This document shows, one piece after another, positions 36,973 through 45,622 of a stretch of 64,000 nucleotides of DNA. This stretch comes from JBKBII01 sp046299415. GTDB lineage: Bacteria > Pseudomonadota > Gammaproteobacteria > Ectothiorhodospirales > Ectothiorhodospiraceae. The translations under genes were made by a program, and so were the position numbers. The stretch spans positions 31,756-95,755 of the forward strand of contig JBKBII010000011.1 in assembly GCA_046299415.1 (NCBI GenBank), read 5' to 3'. The notes under the pieces are model-generated. The model was not told where the DNA came from. It searched no databases and saw only the letters and a list, made by a program, of their open reading frames with translations. Every line of letters begins with the position of its first letter. The stretch's first letter is position 1.

Positions 36973-38463
36973 TTACCGACCATCACTCTGCCGTTTCGCC
37001 AACTCGATCAACGGCGCCAGAACGCCGGCGCGCAGCAATTCCTCGGCCACCCGCTCGCTTTCCGTGAAAACATCGCCCCGCGGCGGTGGCTTCAGACCGA
37101 CACCGAATCGGCGTGCAGTCGCGACATCGGAGCTCTCTGCGCCATGCTCTGACTCTCCGCCGACCCATGATGTGCTATCGGCATTCTCGAGCGTCGCCAC
37201 GAGTGTTTGCGCGAAGGCCTGCGCATCGACGTCATCGACCAGTCGCTGGACCCGCCCCTGCTCGACGAGCTGCGCATGGAATCGCGCCACACTTCGTCCG
37301 AATACGCGAACTCCTCGCGACGGTTCGAGTACAGCAACGGGGCGACCCGTCGCCAACGCCTCCGAAACCATCGAAACCGAATCGCCGCTCACAACCCAAG
37401 CATCGGCCCACGCCAGCATGCCCGGATAGGGGTTCACCTGTGCCGACGCATCCTCGGCATGCGCGGCATGCCACCAGGCGCGCTGCTCGGCGACACCCCC
37501 CAGATGGCGTCTCGTGGCACGCTCAAAGCCTGCACGCAAAGCCTTCCAGGCGGCGGGATTCATTCGTCGCGACGAGGTCACGAGCACGCTCCCCTGCTCA
37601 CGCGCGAGCAGTGCAGCCAGCCTCTCGCCCCACGCGCTCGCCTGCGCCCGATCGAATCGAAAGCGACGCGTTGAGCCGCCCAGCGCCACGGCAACCCAAG
37701 GTCGCGGCAACGCCGCAAAACGCACAGGAAAATCAGCGGCTGACGTCTTACGGATCACGTTCAGATGCCGCGACGTGAAATCGTGCAATGCGCCGCTGAC
37801 GACCCAGATGCGATCACCGTGGGCATGCGTCTCCCGCACCTGCGCGATCGCATCGTGCGCAGAGACAACTACCGCATCAAAGTATCGCAGTGCCATACGC
37901 GGATCTTGGACATGAATCGCAACAACCTCGTGAGCGACCCTATGGCGGTCGCCGCAACCACGAACCGCGGCTCGTGATACCTGGCGCAAGGCCGCGGCAA
38001 TCCGCGCGCTACGCCGGCCGCAGGTCACGATGAGCGCCGGCGCGTGCTCCGCCGACAAATCAATAGGCGCGCCGGTTGCGGCGTCGCTGACGCGAGTCGC
38101 TTGCAAAACCGCGCGAGGGAAGAAGCGCATCCACCACGAAACGGGCAGCACACCGAGAATCCGCGGTGGAACCGCCCGGACGACGCGGACCTCCAGTGCC
38201 GCCGAGTTCGATCCATCCGCGTCCGCCACACCCGGGGGGCGCTCGGCCGTGTGGCGCGGAATCTGAGGCGACCGCGAAAGCGGGCCTTCGATTGCCTGCC
38301 CACTCTGCGGCTCCGCCGATTTACCGGACGCAACAAACACGTGTGGAGCTAGAGTCGATGCATGCAGCAACCGCTCGGCAATCGCGACCGCCAACGCACG
38401 CGCCTGCGTCGTCATCCCTGCTTCACCCGTCGTCAACGCCCAGATTGCCGGTTGCCGAGTCAT
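36973..38463 (-). CDS. ELM1/GtrOC1-family putative glycosyltransferase
   Basis: The protein matches the family named after plant mitochondrial fission factor ELM1 (PF06258), thought to be GT-B-like in bacteria and often found near LPS genes. Key stretches are WALTTGEAGMTTQARALA at the start, LIVTCGRRSARIAAALR, VVAIHVQDPRM, VAVALGGSTRRFRFDRAQ, VLVTSSRRMNPAAW and the donor-site-like WVVSGDSVSMVSEALATGRP. The ATG at 38463 follows AAAGGA. Length is 496 residues, longer than the usual 300-350, with insertions near residues 40-85. The substrate is unknown. Confidence 0.82.
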   Translation of the reverse strand: MTRQPAIWALTTGEAGMTTQARALAVAIAERLLHASTLAPHVFVASGKSAEPQSGQAIEGPLSRSPQIPRHTAERPPGVADADGSNSAALEVRVVRAVPPRILGVLPVSWWMRFFPRAVLQATRVSDAATGAPIDLSAEHAPALIVTCGRRSARIAAALRQVSRAAVRGCGDRHRVAHEVVAIHVQDPRMALRYFDAVVVSAHDAIAQVRETHAHGDRIWVVSGALHDFTSRHLNVIRKTSAADFPVRFAALPRPWVAVALGGSTRRFRFDRAQASAWGERLAALLAREQGSVLVTSSRRMNPAAWKALRAGFERATRRHLGGVAEQRAWWHAAHAEDASAQVNPYPGMLAWADAWVVSGDSVSMVSEALATGRPVAVLEPSRGVRVFGRSVARFHAQLVEQGRVQRLVDDVDAQAFAQTLVATLENADSTSWVGGESEHGAESSDVATARRFGVGLKPPPRGDVFTESERVAEELLRAGVLAPLIELAKRQSDGR

Positions 38464-38923
38464 CAAAACAATCCTTTGCGAGATTCAGATCAGATGTCTG
38501 CGCGCAGCAACCGAGGAGCGACGCCATGCTGCTGATCGCACGCCGACTGTTCATCCAGTGGATGAGCGTTCCAGCGTACCCGCGAGTGGATCCCGCTTAT
38601 TCGTCGGGGTGTTGGGCAACGCCAGACGATACCAAGTCCGCGAATGATGGCCTTGCCGACCGATGCCTGAGTACTTGGCGCACCAACAACGGTGCAGGCC
38701 TGGCCGAAAAATGGACGACCCTCGATTTCGACGCCGCAATGCCTCCCAGTTCGTCGATACGGCAAACCCCCATCCGCGGCATCGATCCTGACAACGGATC
38801 GGGGCGAATCGTCGGGCGCCGTGCAATATGAGGCCGGACGGCCCGTGCGAGGGTCCCGCGTGGTGTCGCTCGGGCCGAATGCGATTCCGCACAAGTCAAG
38901 AATTGGCTTTTGCAAACGCGTCG
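38464..38923. other. 460-base region between the ELM1-like and oxygenase genes
   Basis: Both flanking genes are on the minus strand. The open frames here carry no identifiable domain, and I see no terminator. It may contain the promoter of the ELM1-like gene. Confidence 0.4.
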
Positions 38924-39616
38924 TCAGGCCACGGCGACGTCACTGGCGAGTTCGTGGCGGTTGCGCCATTCGCTTGATACGTAATTCACGATCAACGATC
39001 GACGGACACCCGCGATGTTGCGGCGCTCAAAGCCGTGCCAGGTGCGATCCGACGGCACGAACACCAACGCCGAATTGAACCGAGCCGGGACCCGTTCGGC
39101 CCAATGATCGGCGTCTCGATACACGTCGGTTCCCCAAGTCTCAGCCTGAGGGTGATCAGACAGATAGTGCAGCAATGTAAATCGCTTGACGCCGAGATCG
39201 GTGTGAGGCGCCAGCCAAAACCCGCCGGTATCCAGGCAGTGCTCGATGCGCAGATAAGTCCCTTTGAGCGAACACTCGAAGCGCTCCTCGATACAACCGA
39301 CAACCTCCGGAGACGCGTAAGCCGACGCGATCTGATCGCAGACCGTATACTTTTCACGTGTTTCGCGATCGAAAAACTGTCGAACGGCGTTATGTGTCTC
39401 GCGTCGCCCCTCGGTATCACCAATTACGGGCGGCGCAAACGGCAATTCGCAGACATCCCGCGCCACAGAACCGGGGAACAAGTCTTGCGGATACCAGTGC
39501 GGATAGGGTTCAGCCCCGTGATCCGCACGACGAAATGACTGCATCAAAGCTTCGATGATTGTGTTTGGCATGTCGGCATTACAGCAGAACTTGGCGTGAA
39601 GAGTGTTATTCGCCAT
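38924..39616 (-). CDS. 2-oxoglutarate/Fe(II)-dependent oxygenase
   Basis: The double-stranded beta-helix motifs are visible: first ligands in LAPHTDLGVKRFTLLHYLS (HxD), then distal His in LVFVPSDRTWHGFERRNI and the 2OG-binding Arg in VRRSLIVNYVS. The protein is similar to small prolyl-hydroxylase-like oxygenases often found in polysaccharide clusters. The substrate may be a sugar, lipid or protein; this cannot be told. The ATG at 39616 gives 230 residues. ATG at 39571 would also fit, and neither has a strong ribosome site. Confidence 0.78.
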   Translation of the reverse strand: MANNTLHAKFCCNADMPNTIIEALMQSFRRADHGAEPYPHWYPQDLFPGSVARDVCELPFAPPVIGDTEGRRETHNAVRQFFDRETREKYTVCDQIASAYASPEVVGCIEERFECSLKGTYLRIEHCLDTGGFWLAPHTDLGVKRFTLLHYLSDHPQAETWGTDVYRDADHWAERVPARFNSALVFVPSDRTWHGFERRNIAGVRRSLIVNYVSSEWRNRHELASDVAVA

Positions 39617-40038
39617 GCAATCGTTCGATTGATCGACACACGGCACGCGACCACGAGTTAGATTCGATGCAAAAAACGACGGCACCGTAAAAAAAGGCTG
39701 GGTGAAGGATCAAGCACCACTCAACGCAAGGATGCCGCCCACGCATCAATGACCCCGGCGTCTTCTCAATAACACCGACGACGAGTCCCAACCAAGAACT
39801 GCCAAGGCGACTGCAACGGCGCACACTCGAAATGCCGCAGGCTCGACCAGCCAAAAGCACGATCAACGCATGTCCATCGAGCCTCCCAATCGCGGGCGAC
39901 GGGCCATCAACGGACGACCCGGGCCTTCTCATTCAATAAAGTTGCGAGACAAGATGCACGAGAGACCGAATCGAGATCGAATGTCGTTTGCTTGCCGCAA
40001 CCACGAGCATTTTGTTTGGCGGAAGACCGTCCGCTGAT
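39617..40038. other. 422-base divergent region, no gene seen
   Basis: It separates the oxygenase from the glycosyltransferase and should hold both promoters. A slight A/T enrichment occurs near 39665-39700 (runs of A). No coding signal is seen. Confidence 0.4.
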
Positions 40039-41211
40039 ATGGCGACCGTTTTACAAGTCCTGCCGGCATTAGAATCGGGCGGGGTCGAAAAAGGCACGTT
40101 GGAAATTGCGCGCGCACTCGTTGCCGCGGGTCATCGCTCGCTTGTCGTGTCGAATGGCGGCCGGCTCGTTGCGCAACTCGAACGAGAAGGCAGCCATCAC
40201 ATCGCGCTTCCAATCGGTCGCAAGCGTCTATCGACCCTGCGTCTGAGCAAAACGCTGCAGACCCTATGGCGAGACGAGAACGTCGACCTTGTTCATGTTC
40301 GCTCACGCATGCCCGGATGGGTCGTCTGGCGCGCGTGGAACGCGCTGCCGCCGGTTCAGCGCCCGCGTCTCGTCACAACAGTGCACGGTTACTACACGCC
40401 CGGCTGGTACAGTTCGGTCATGGTTCGCGGCGAGCGAGTCATTTGTGTTTCCGAGTCCGTCAAGCGCCACATACAAAAGCACTTTGACGTCGAAAGCAGC
40501 CGCGTCGAGGTGATTCATCGTGGCGTCGACACCACCGAATACCCCGCCGGCGACGTCGCGCCACAGACTTGGCGGCAAGAGTTTTGTAGAAGCCTCGGCA
40601 TCAATACCCAGAGCCGGCGAATCATCACGCTGCCGGCCCGTCTCACCCGCTGGAAGGGACAAGAAACCTTTATCGATCTGATCGACCGACTGCGTCCAGC
40701 CCACCCCGATATTCTGGGTTTGATGGTTGGAGGCTTTGACCCGCGCAAACATCGCTATGTCCGGCGCCTGAACGACAACATCGTCAAACGGGGTTTGACC
40801 GAGCACGTAAAAATTCTCGGCCAACGCAACGACCTTCGCCAGATCATGACGATCAGCGAAATCGTGCTATCTCTGTCCAACGAACCCGAAGCCTTCGGGC
40901 GAACGACGCTCGAGGCCCTGGCCCTTGGGCGACCGCTCGTCGGATTCGATCACGGCGGCGTCGCCGAACAGCTCGCGGCGTGCCGTCGAGGCTGGCCCGT
41001 TCCGCCCACCGACATCGCTGCGCTCGAAGCGACCGTCAATGCCGTGCTCAATCATCAATCGAGCGGACCCAGCTCAACAACCGAAGCGACCCACTTCACC
41101 AGCACGATCAACGGATCGACACCCTCCGCGCTACCCGACGTTTTCACGCTCGCGCACATGCAAAAACAAACCCTCGATCTCTACGACCGACTGCTTCAGG
41201 GCGACCGCTGA
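40039..41211 (+). CDS. GT4-type glycosyltransferase (LPS core type)
   Basis: The 390-residue protein has the GT-B fold pattern of family 4. The N-terminal MATVLQVLPALESGGVEKGT is the acceptor-side motif, and VKRHIQKHFDVESSRVEVIH with RGVDTTEYP is typical of the linker. The C-terminal LTRWKGQETFIDLIDRL and EPEAFGRTTLEALALGRPLV carry the catalytic EX7E. It ends TGATG, overlapping the next gene. The sugar specificity is not predictable. Position next to a ligase supports a role in the LPS core or an O-chain. Confidence 0.9.
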   Translation: MATVLQVLPALESGGVEKGTLEIARALVAAGHRSLVVSNGGRLVAQLEREGSHHIALPIGRKRLSTLRLSKTLQTLWRDENVDLVHVRSRMPGWVVWRAWNALPPVQRPRLVTTVHGYYTPGWYSSVMVRGERVICVSESVKRHIQKHFDVESSRVEVIHRGVDTTEYPAGDVAPQTWRQEFCRSLGINTQSRRIITLPARLTRWKGQETFIDLIDRLRPAHPDILGLMVGGFDPRKHRYVRRLNDNIVKRGLTEHVKILGQRNDLRQIMTISEIVLSLSNEPEAFGRTTLEALALGRPLVGFDHGGVAEQLAACRRGWPVPPTDIAALEATVNAVLNHQSSGPSSTTEATHFTSTINGSTPSALPDVFTLAHMQKQTLDLYDRLLQGDR

Positions 41212-41960
41212 TGCCACCAAAGCCTATTCAGCAAACCGTTTTCTGTATGAAATGGGGCACGGCGTACGACGCGCGCGACGTCAACATTCTGTTCGCGATG
41301 TCGCGGCGCAATGCCGCGCCCGGTCTGAGATTCATTTGTCTGACCGACGATGATGCGGGGCTCCATCCTGAAATCGAGGCGCGTCCCCTGCCCTTTCTCA
41401 ACGTCCCGCCAGCCTTTGAGCATCAACCCTGGCGCAAGCTCGTTGCTGGCGCAGCGCTCACAGACCTTGACGGCGATGCGCTGTATCTCGACCTCGATCT
41501 CGTGCTTCGCGACGATCTGGCGGCATTCTTTTCGTATCAGCCGGGACGATTTTGCATCATTCACGACTGGTCGCATCCCGAACGAAACGAAGGCAACAGC
41601 TCGGTCTATCGCTTTCGGCCGCGAGATTTCGCCGGTCTCGCTGCTGACTTTGAGGCCAATGCCGACGAGATCGTGCATAACTTCCCCAACGAGCAGGTCT
41701 GGCTGACCGAACAAGCCCGGCGGCATGGCGAGGTCGCTTTTTGGCCAGACGGCTGGTGTGTCAGTTTCAAGCGTCATTGTCTGGGTGGGCGCCTACGCGC
41801 CGCGCTTTTGACTGCGCGCGAACCCGCAACGGCGAAAATCGTAGTCTTCCACGGCCATCCGAAACCCCGCGAAGCGATAAAGGGTGAGTGGAAGGGCCGA
41901 CTAAAACGCATGCGACCAACACCTTGGATCGCGAAACACTGGTGCGAGACCGACCAATGA
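41211..41960 (+). CDS. Putative glycosyltransferase with DxD motif
   Basis: This 249-residue protein starts at the ATG overlapping the upstream stop. It contains a repeated acidic DxD stretch (ALYLDLDLVLRDDLAAFF), expected of metal-dependent GT-A enzymes, preceded by FICLTDDDAGLHPEIEARPL. A Trp-rich acceptor region (FCIIHDWSHPERNEGNSSVY) and IVVFHGHPKPREA near the end are like those of GT8-like capsule or LPS transferases. No signal peptide is seen. Family assignment beyond 'GT-A like' is inference. Confidence 0.72.
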   Translation: MPPKPIQQTVFCMKWGTAYDARDVNILFAMSRRNAAPGLRFICLTDDDAGLHPEIEARPLPFLNVPPAFEHQPWRKLVAGAALTDLDGDALYLDLDLVLRDDLAAFFSYQPGRFCIIHDWSHPERNEGNSSVYRFRPRDFAGLAADFEANADEIVHNFPNEQVWLTEQARRHGEVAFWPDGWCVSFKRHCLGGRLRAALLTAREPATAKIVVFHGHPKPREAIKGEWKGRLKRMRPTPWIAKHWCETDQ

Positions 41961-42121
41961 CCGCAGCGACCACGAAAGTCAGCACGCTCACTGCGGAGCG
42001 CTGCGCCAACATCACCATCAATGGTCGCTCCATCAACCGTGTCGGCCTCTGAGTCGCCGCAGCGTGAAATTGGGCCAAGGGTTGGATCACGAAGCCAAAC
42101 CCCTCGATCAACGAGTTTCGA

Positions 42122-43591
42122 GTGACTGAATTCCGTCAACGTTTTCGATCATCGCCCGACCACCGGCCGCGCTTGCCTGGCTCACCAGCCGACAAGGACG
42201 AGGATTCGGCGGATATCGGTACCGCAACACGCGCGTTGCCTTGGATCCTCGGCTTGGCGATTTTCGCTCTTCCGGCTGGGCACGCACCGCAGTTTTTCAG
42301 CCTCGTGCTCGTCGTGCTCGGCATCACATTGGTCGTCGGTGCTATCAGACAAACCCGATCAACGAGCCATACGACCCTGTCGGCCACCGATTCTCGCTTG
42401 CGCCTTCTGATTCTCTCGGCGTGGCTCGCGTTGATACTGCCTCTTGTCATCGCCCTACCGTTCTCGATCGATCAGGCCGCCCACGCGAGCATGCTCGTGC
42501 GCTGGGTCGTGTTCGGCTTCGCGTTGATCGCGGTCTTGAGCGTTCCCGTCACCACACACGGCACACGGATCGTTCTTTTCGCTTTGCTTGCGACGGCTCT
42601 TTGCTGGAGCCTCTACGCGCTTGCGCAGTACGCCGCCGGCATTGAGCCCCGCCAGGCGGCGTCGTTCAAACACGAGCAGGTTCCTATCTGGCTGCGCCAC
42701 CACTTCGCTCACGGTTTGATCCATGCTCACCTGCTGGCTTTCGCTCTCGCCGGCGCATGGTGGTGGTTCAAAGGAAGAGGTTTGGTCCTGCTCGGAGTGC
42801 TCGCTGTGATCGCGATACCCATCGTGCTCGGGCAGCACCGGATGGCTTGGTTCCTATTCGGTCTGACCGTAATCAGTATCGCCGCGTGGCTTGTGTCAGC
42901 CAAACGATTTAGGGAACTCGTTGTGACGGGCCTGGTGCTCGCCGGCCTCGCAGCGACCCTCCTACTGACGCTACACGAATGGCTCGGAGAAGTGCTCCCG
43001 CGCACGCTTGGTCTGTTTTCGGGCGACCGTGAGCTCGTCAATCTCGCCTTGTCGTTCCGTCTCGAAATCTGGTCCGAGACACTCAGAATCATACAAAATC
43101 AGAACTTCTTCGGCAGTGGCTACAAATCACTCCCATTACTTGCCTCGATCGAGATCCATGGCAACCCACCGAATCATCCGCATCAATTTGCACTTGAGGC
43201 GTTACTCACGGCCGGCTGGCCCGGCTTGATCGGAATGCTCTATGCCAGCCTAGCGATCCCGTTCGCCCTAGCCCAGGCAGGGCGCGCGGCGCTGCCGCCC
43301 AAGTCAGTATCAGGTCTTGCACTCAACCCGATCCTGATCTTGATAGTTCTCGGTAGCGCCCTGCTTCTGCTTCCCCTGAATGCGCACTGGTCGCCCTACG
43401 CCACTCAATATTCAGGTTTTTTTATTGTCCTGCTGAGCGCGGCGATTTATGTCGTTCGCGGCCTCGGCTTACTGGCCGGTGAGCCAAAAGAGGACGACAT
43501 CGAGAGCATCGAAAAACAAAAGCCAAGCCTTGAGGAAACGCCGAAGACCGCCACGAGTGCGATGTCGCAAGAGCCACTCGAAAGGCCTTAG
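42122..43591 (+). CDS. O-antigen ligase family membrane protein (WaaL/Wzy-like)
   Basis: A 489-residue protein with about eleven hydrophobic helices. The large periplasmic loop includes SFRLEIWSETLRIIQNQNFF, GSGYKSLP and NPPNHPHQFALEALLTAGWP, which is the Wzy_C/ligase pattern with the essential His in a HxHN/NxHxxF-type motif. Residues 1-40 are hydrophilic and the last ~40 are Lys/Glu-rich. It starts at GTG 42122, 161 bases after the upstream transferase. Ligase and polymerase functions cannot be separated from sequence alone. Confidence 0.82.
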   Translation: MTEFRQRFRSSPDHRPRLPGSPADKDEDSADIGTATRALPWILGLAIFALPAGHAPQFFSLVLVVLGITLVVGAIRQTRSTSHTTLSATDSRLRLLILSAWLALILPLVIALPFSIDQAAHASMLVRWVVFGFALIAVLSVPVTTHGTRIVLFALLATALCWSLYALAQYAAGIEPRQAASFKHEQVPIWLRHHFAHGLIHAHLLAFALAGAWWWFKGRGLVLLGVLAVIAIPIVLGQHRMAWFLFGLTVISIAAWLVSAKRFRELVVTGLVLAGLAATLLLTLHEWLGEVLPRTLGLFSGDRELVNLALSFRLEIWSETLRIIQNQNFFGSGYKSLPLLASIEIHGNPPNHPHQFALEALLTAGWPGLIGMLYASLAIPFALAQAGRAALPPKSVSGLALNPILILIVLGSALLLLPLNAHWSPYATQYSGFFIVLLSAAIYVVRGLGLLAGEPKEDDIESIEKQKPSLEETPKTATSAMSQEPLERP

Positions 43592-44105
43592 TGCGACGCA
43601 GCGCGGCGACCGAGATGTCGCAAATCACCAGACGAGCAATTGAGCGACACGCAGCAGTGCGACTCGCGCGGCGTTCGTTCAGCGTTTCGTCGCTTATCGC
43701 GGCGCGTAACACGGTGACGGATGCGTTTATCGGATCATAACGACGAGGCCCCGAGGTCTCGGGCGGGGACGATTCAGCGCGACGACTCAAATGGGGCTTC
43801 CTGTACCTGCTTGGTAGGCTTGGTAAGCGGCAAGTGAGCGAGCCTCAGCGGACTCATCGCCACGTCAAAACATGAAAGTCGAACGATGAAAGCGCCACGA
43901 TGGGAGTCGACGCCGGCTGCACATTGATCAGCCGTCGCTCGAAGGGGCTCTTGCTCGCCGCAAAGACGTCAGCGAAACCCAACACATCTGGATCGGCTCA
44001 TTGAGCACGACGTGGATCCGATCGCCACGCCACGAAAAATCAAACCGAACTCAAAGTTTTAATGACGCATCACGGCGACACGATCGGATCGCGCAGACTG
44101 ACGCG
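43592..44105. other. 514-base convergent region
   Basis: No supported gene. An inverted repeat CCCGAG-GT-CTCGGG lies near 43750-43763 without a following T run. It separates the ligase gene from the zinc-finger gene on the other strand. Confidence 0.4.
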
Positions 44106-44324
44106 TCAATCAACCAGCACGTATTCGGTACCGCAGTATGGACACCGATACTGCCCGTTTTCAGCCTCGGCCAGCGGAATAAACACGCGCGGATGAGACG
44201 ACCAGAGGGCTGATTTTGGTCCCGGGCAAAACAATGGCAAATCGGCCCGCGTCACTTCGACGCGCTGTTCGGCGTTGGCCATCGGGCGTGGGTCATGCCC
44301 TGAAACAGAAGAAGTTGCTGTCAT
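44106..44324 (-). CDS. Small zinc-finger (CHCC-type) protein
   Basis: The 72-residue protein ends in a compact zinc-binding motif (GQYRCPYCGTEYVLVD) preceded by LPLFCPGPKSALWSSHPRVF. That gives the Cys/His/Cys/Cys pattern of PF10276, related to the mitochondrial NDUFS6 fold. ATG at 44324 fits GAAGG nine bases upstream; an ATG three codons earlier sits too close to it. It follows ilvE on the same strand, an arrangement I recall from pseudomonads. Confidence 0.85.
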   Translation of the reverse strand: MTATSSVSGHDPRPMANAEQRVEVTRADLPLFCPGPKSALWSSHPRVFIPLAEAENGQYRCPYCGTEYVLVD

Positions 44325-44495
44325 GTTGATCATCCTTCGCGAGAGGCGGCCCTGAGCGGCTTTGTGCCAAACGTCAGGCGAACCGAGCGGGCTGAATGAT
44401 TGACCCGGCCTTCAGGAGGGGGCCTCAATGCCGAACGCCACAGAGCGCATTCCTTTTTGACTGCGGCGGGACGCGGTGCTGAAACCGCGCAACCA

Positions 44496-45425
44496 TCAGA
44501 CAGGACTGACTGGACTCAACCAGCCATGACGGCTGGCATCGGCACCCTTGACGATATCGAAATAGCGTTTCTGTAGTCGCTCGGTGATGGGTCCACGTCC
44601 ACCGTTGCCGATCGGCCGCCGATCCACCTCACGAATTGGTGTAACTTCTGCAGCTGTGCCGGTGAAAAACGCCTCGTCGGCAATGTAGACCTCGTCGCGC
44701 GTGATCCGTTTTTCAATCACATCGAGACCTTCTTCGGCAGCAATTTCGATCAGCGTCCGTCGCGTGATGCCGTCGAGGGCCGAGGTCAGATCTGGTGTGT
44801 ACAGCGTGCCATCGCGAACCAGAAAAATATTCTCTCCCGAACCCTCGGCCACATAGCCTTCGGTATCCAGAAGCATCGCTTCGTCATAACCATGTGCAAG
44901 CGCTTCCTGCAGCGCGAGCATCGAATTCATGTAATTCCCGTTGGCCTTGGCCTTGCAAAGCGTAACATTCACATGGTGCCGGCTATAACTTGACGTATGC
45001 ACACGAATGCCACGTTCAATGTTTTCGGCACCTAGGTAGCTGCCCCAAGTCCACGCTGCGACCATGACATGAACTTTTAGATTGTCGGCGCGAAGCCCCA
45101 TACCCTCGGGGCCGTAAAAACACATCGGGCGAATATAAGCCGTCTCGAGATCGTTCTCGCGAACGACTCGACACTGCGCGTCGTTCAGCGTCGCGGCATC
45201 GAACGGGATTTTCATCCCGAGAATGCGCGCCGAGTTGAACAGGCGCTTGGTGTGCTCAGGCAAACGAAAAATAGACGTTCCCAGCGGTGTTGCATAAGCA
45301 CGAACACCCTCAAAAACACCCATACCGTAGTGCAGGGTGTGAGTGAGAACATGGGTCTTTGCCTCACGCCAAGGCACGAGTTCACCATCCAGCCAGATCC
45401 AGCCATCCCGGTCTGCCATCGACAT
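44496..45425 (-). CDS. ilvE: Branched-chain amino acid aminotransferase
   Basis: IlvE carries out the last step of Leu, Ile and Val synthesis with PLP. Fold type IV signatures: WLDGELVPWREAKTHVLTHT, YGMGVFEGVRAY, PLP Lys in CKAKANGNYMNSMLALQEA, and EGYVAEGSGENIFLVRDG. TFFTGTAAEV-like FFTGTAAEVTPIREVD closes the cofactor site. The ATG at 45425 is preceded by GGAG; a TTG three codons earlier is less likely. 309 residues match the family. It lies downstream of glnE. Confidence 0.96.
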   Translation of the reverse strand: MSMADRDGWIWLDGELVPWREAKTHVLTHTLHYGMGVFEGVRAYATPLGTSIFRLPEHTKRLFNSARILGMKIPFDAATLNDAQCRVVRENDLETAYIRPMCFYGPEGMGLRADNLKVHVMVAAWTWGSYLGAENIERGIRVHTSSYSRHHVNVTLCKAKANGNYMNSMLALQEALAHGYDEAMLLDTEGYVAEGSGENIFLVRDGTLYTPDLTSALDGITRRTLIEIAAEEGLDVIEKRITRDEVYIADEAFFTGTAAEVTPIREVDRRPIGNGGRGPITERLQKRYFDIVKGADASRHGWLSPVSPV

Positions 45426-45449
45426 CGCTTGCAATCTCCGCCTGTCCGG

Positions 45450-45467
45450 CGCCGGTCAATACCGGCG
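45450..45467 (-). other. Hairpin between glnE and ilvE
   Basis: CGCCGGT-CAAT-ACCGGCG forms a perfect seven-pair stem 16 bases upstream of the ilvE ribosome region. No T run follows on either strand. Confidence 0.4.
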
Positions 45468-45622
45468 CGTGATCTTTGCACTCACTGCGCTGTACCCATT
45501 ACCCGACGTCTTTACCACCAAGCACGGCGGATCCAAACGCGCCACGGCTGCGAGGTGCCACTCTCGACCCATTGCATGGTGACCAACGGGTTCACCTGGT
45601 CGCGCGTCTGGTGTGATTCCGG

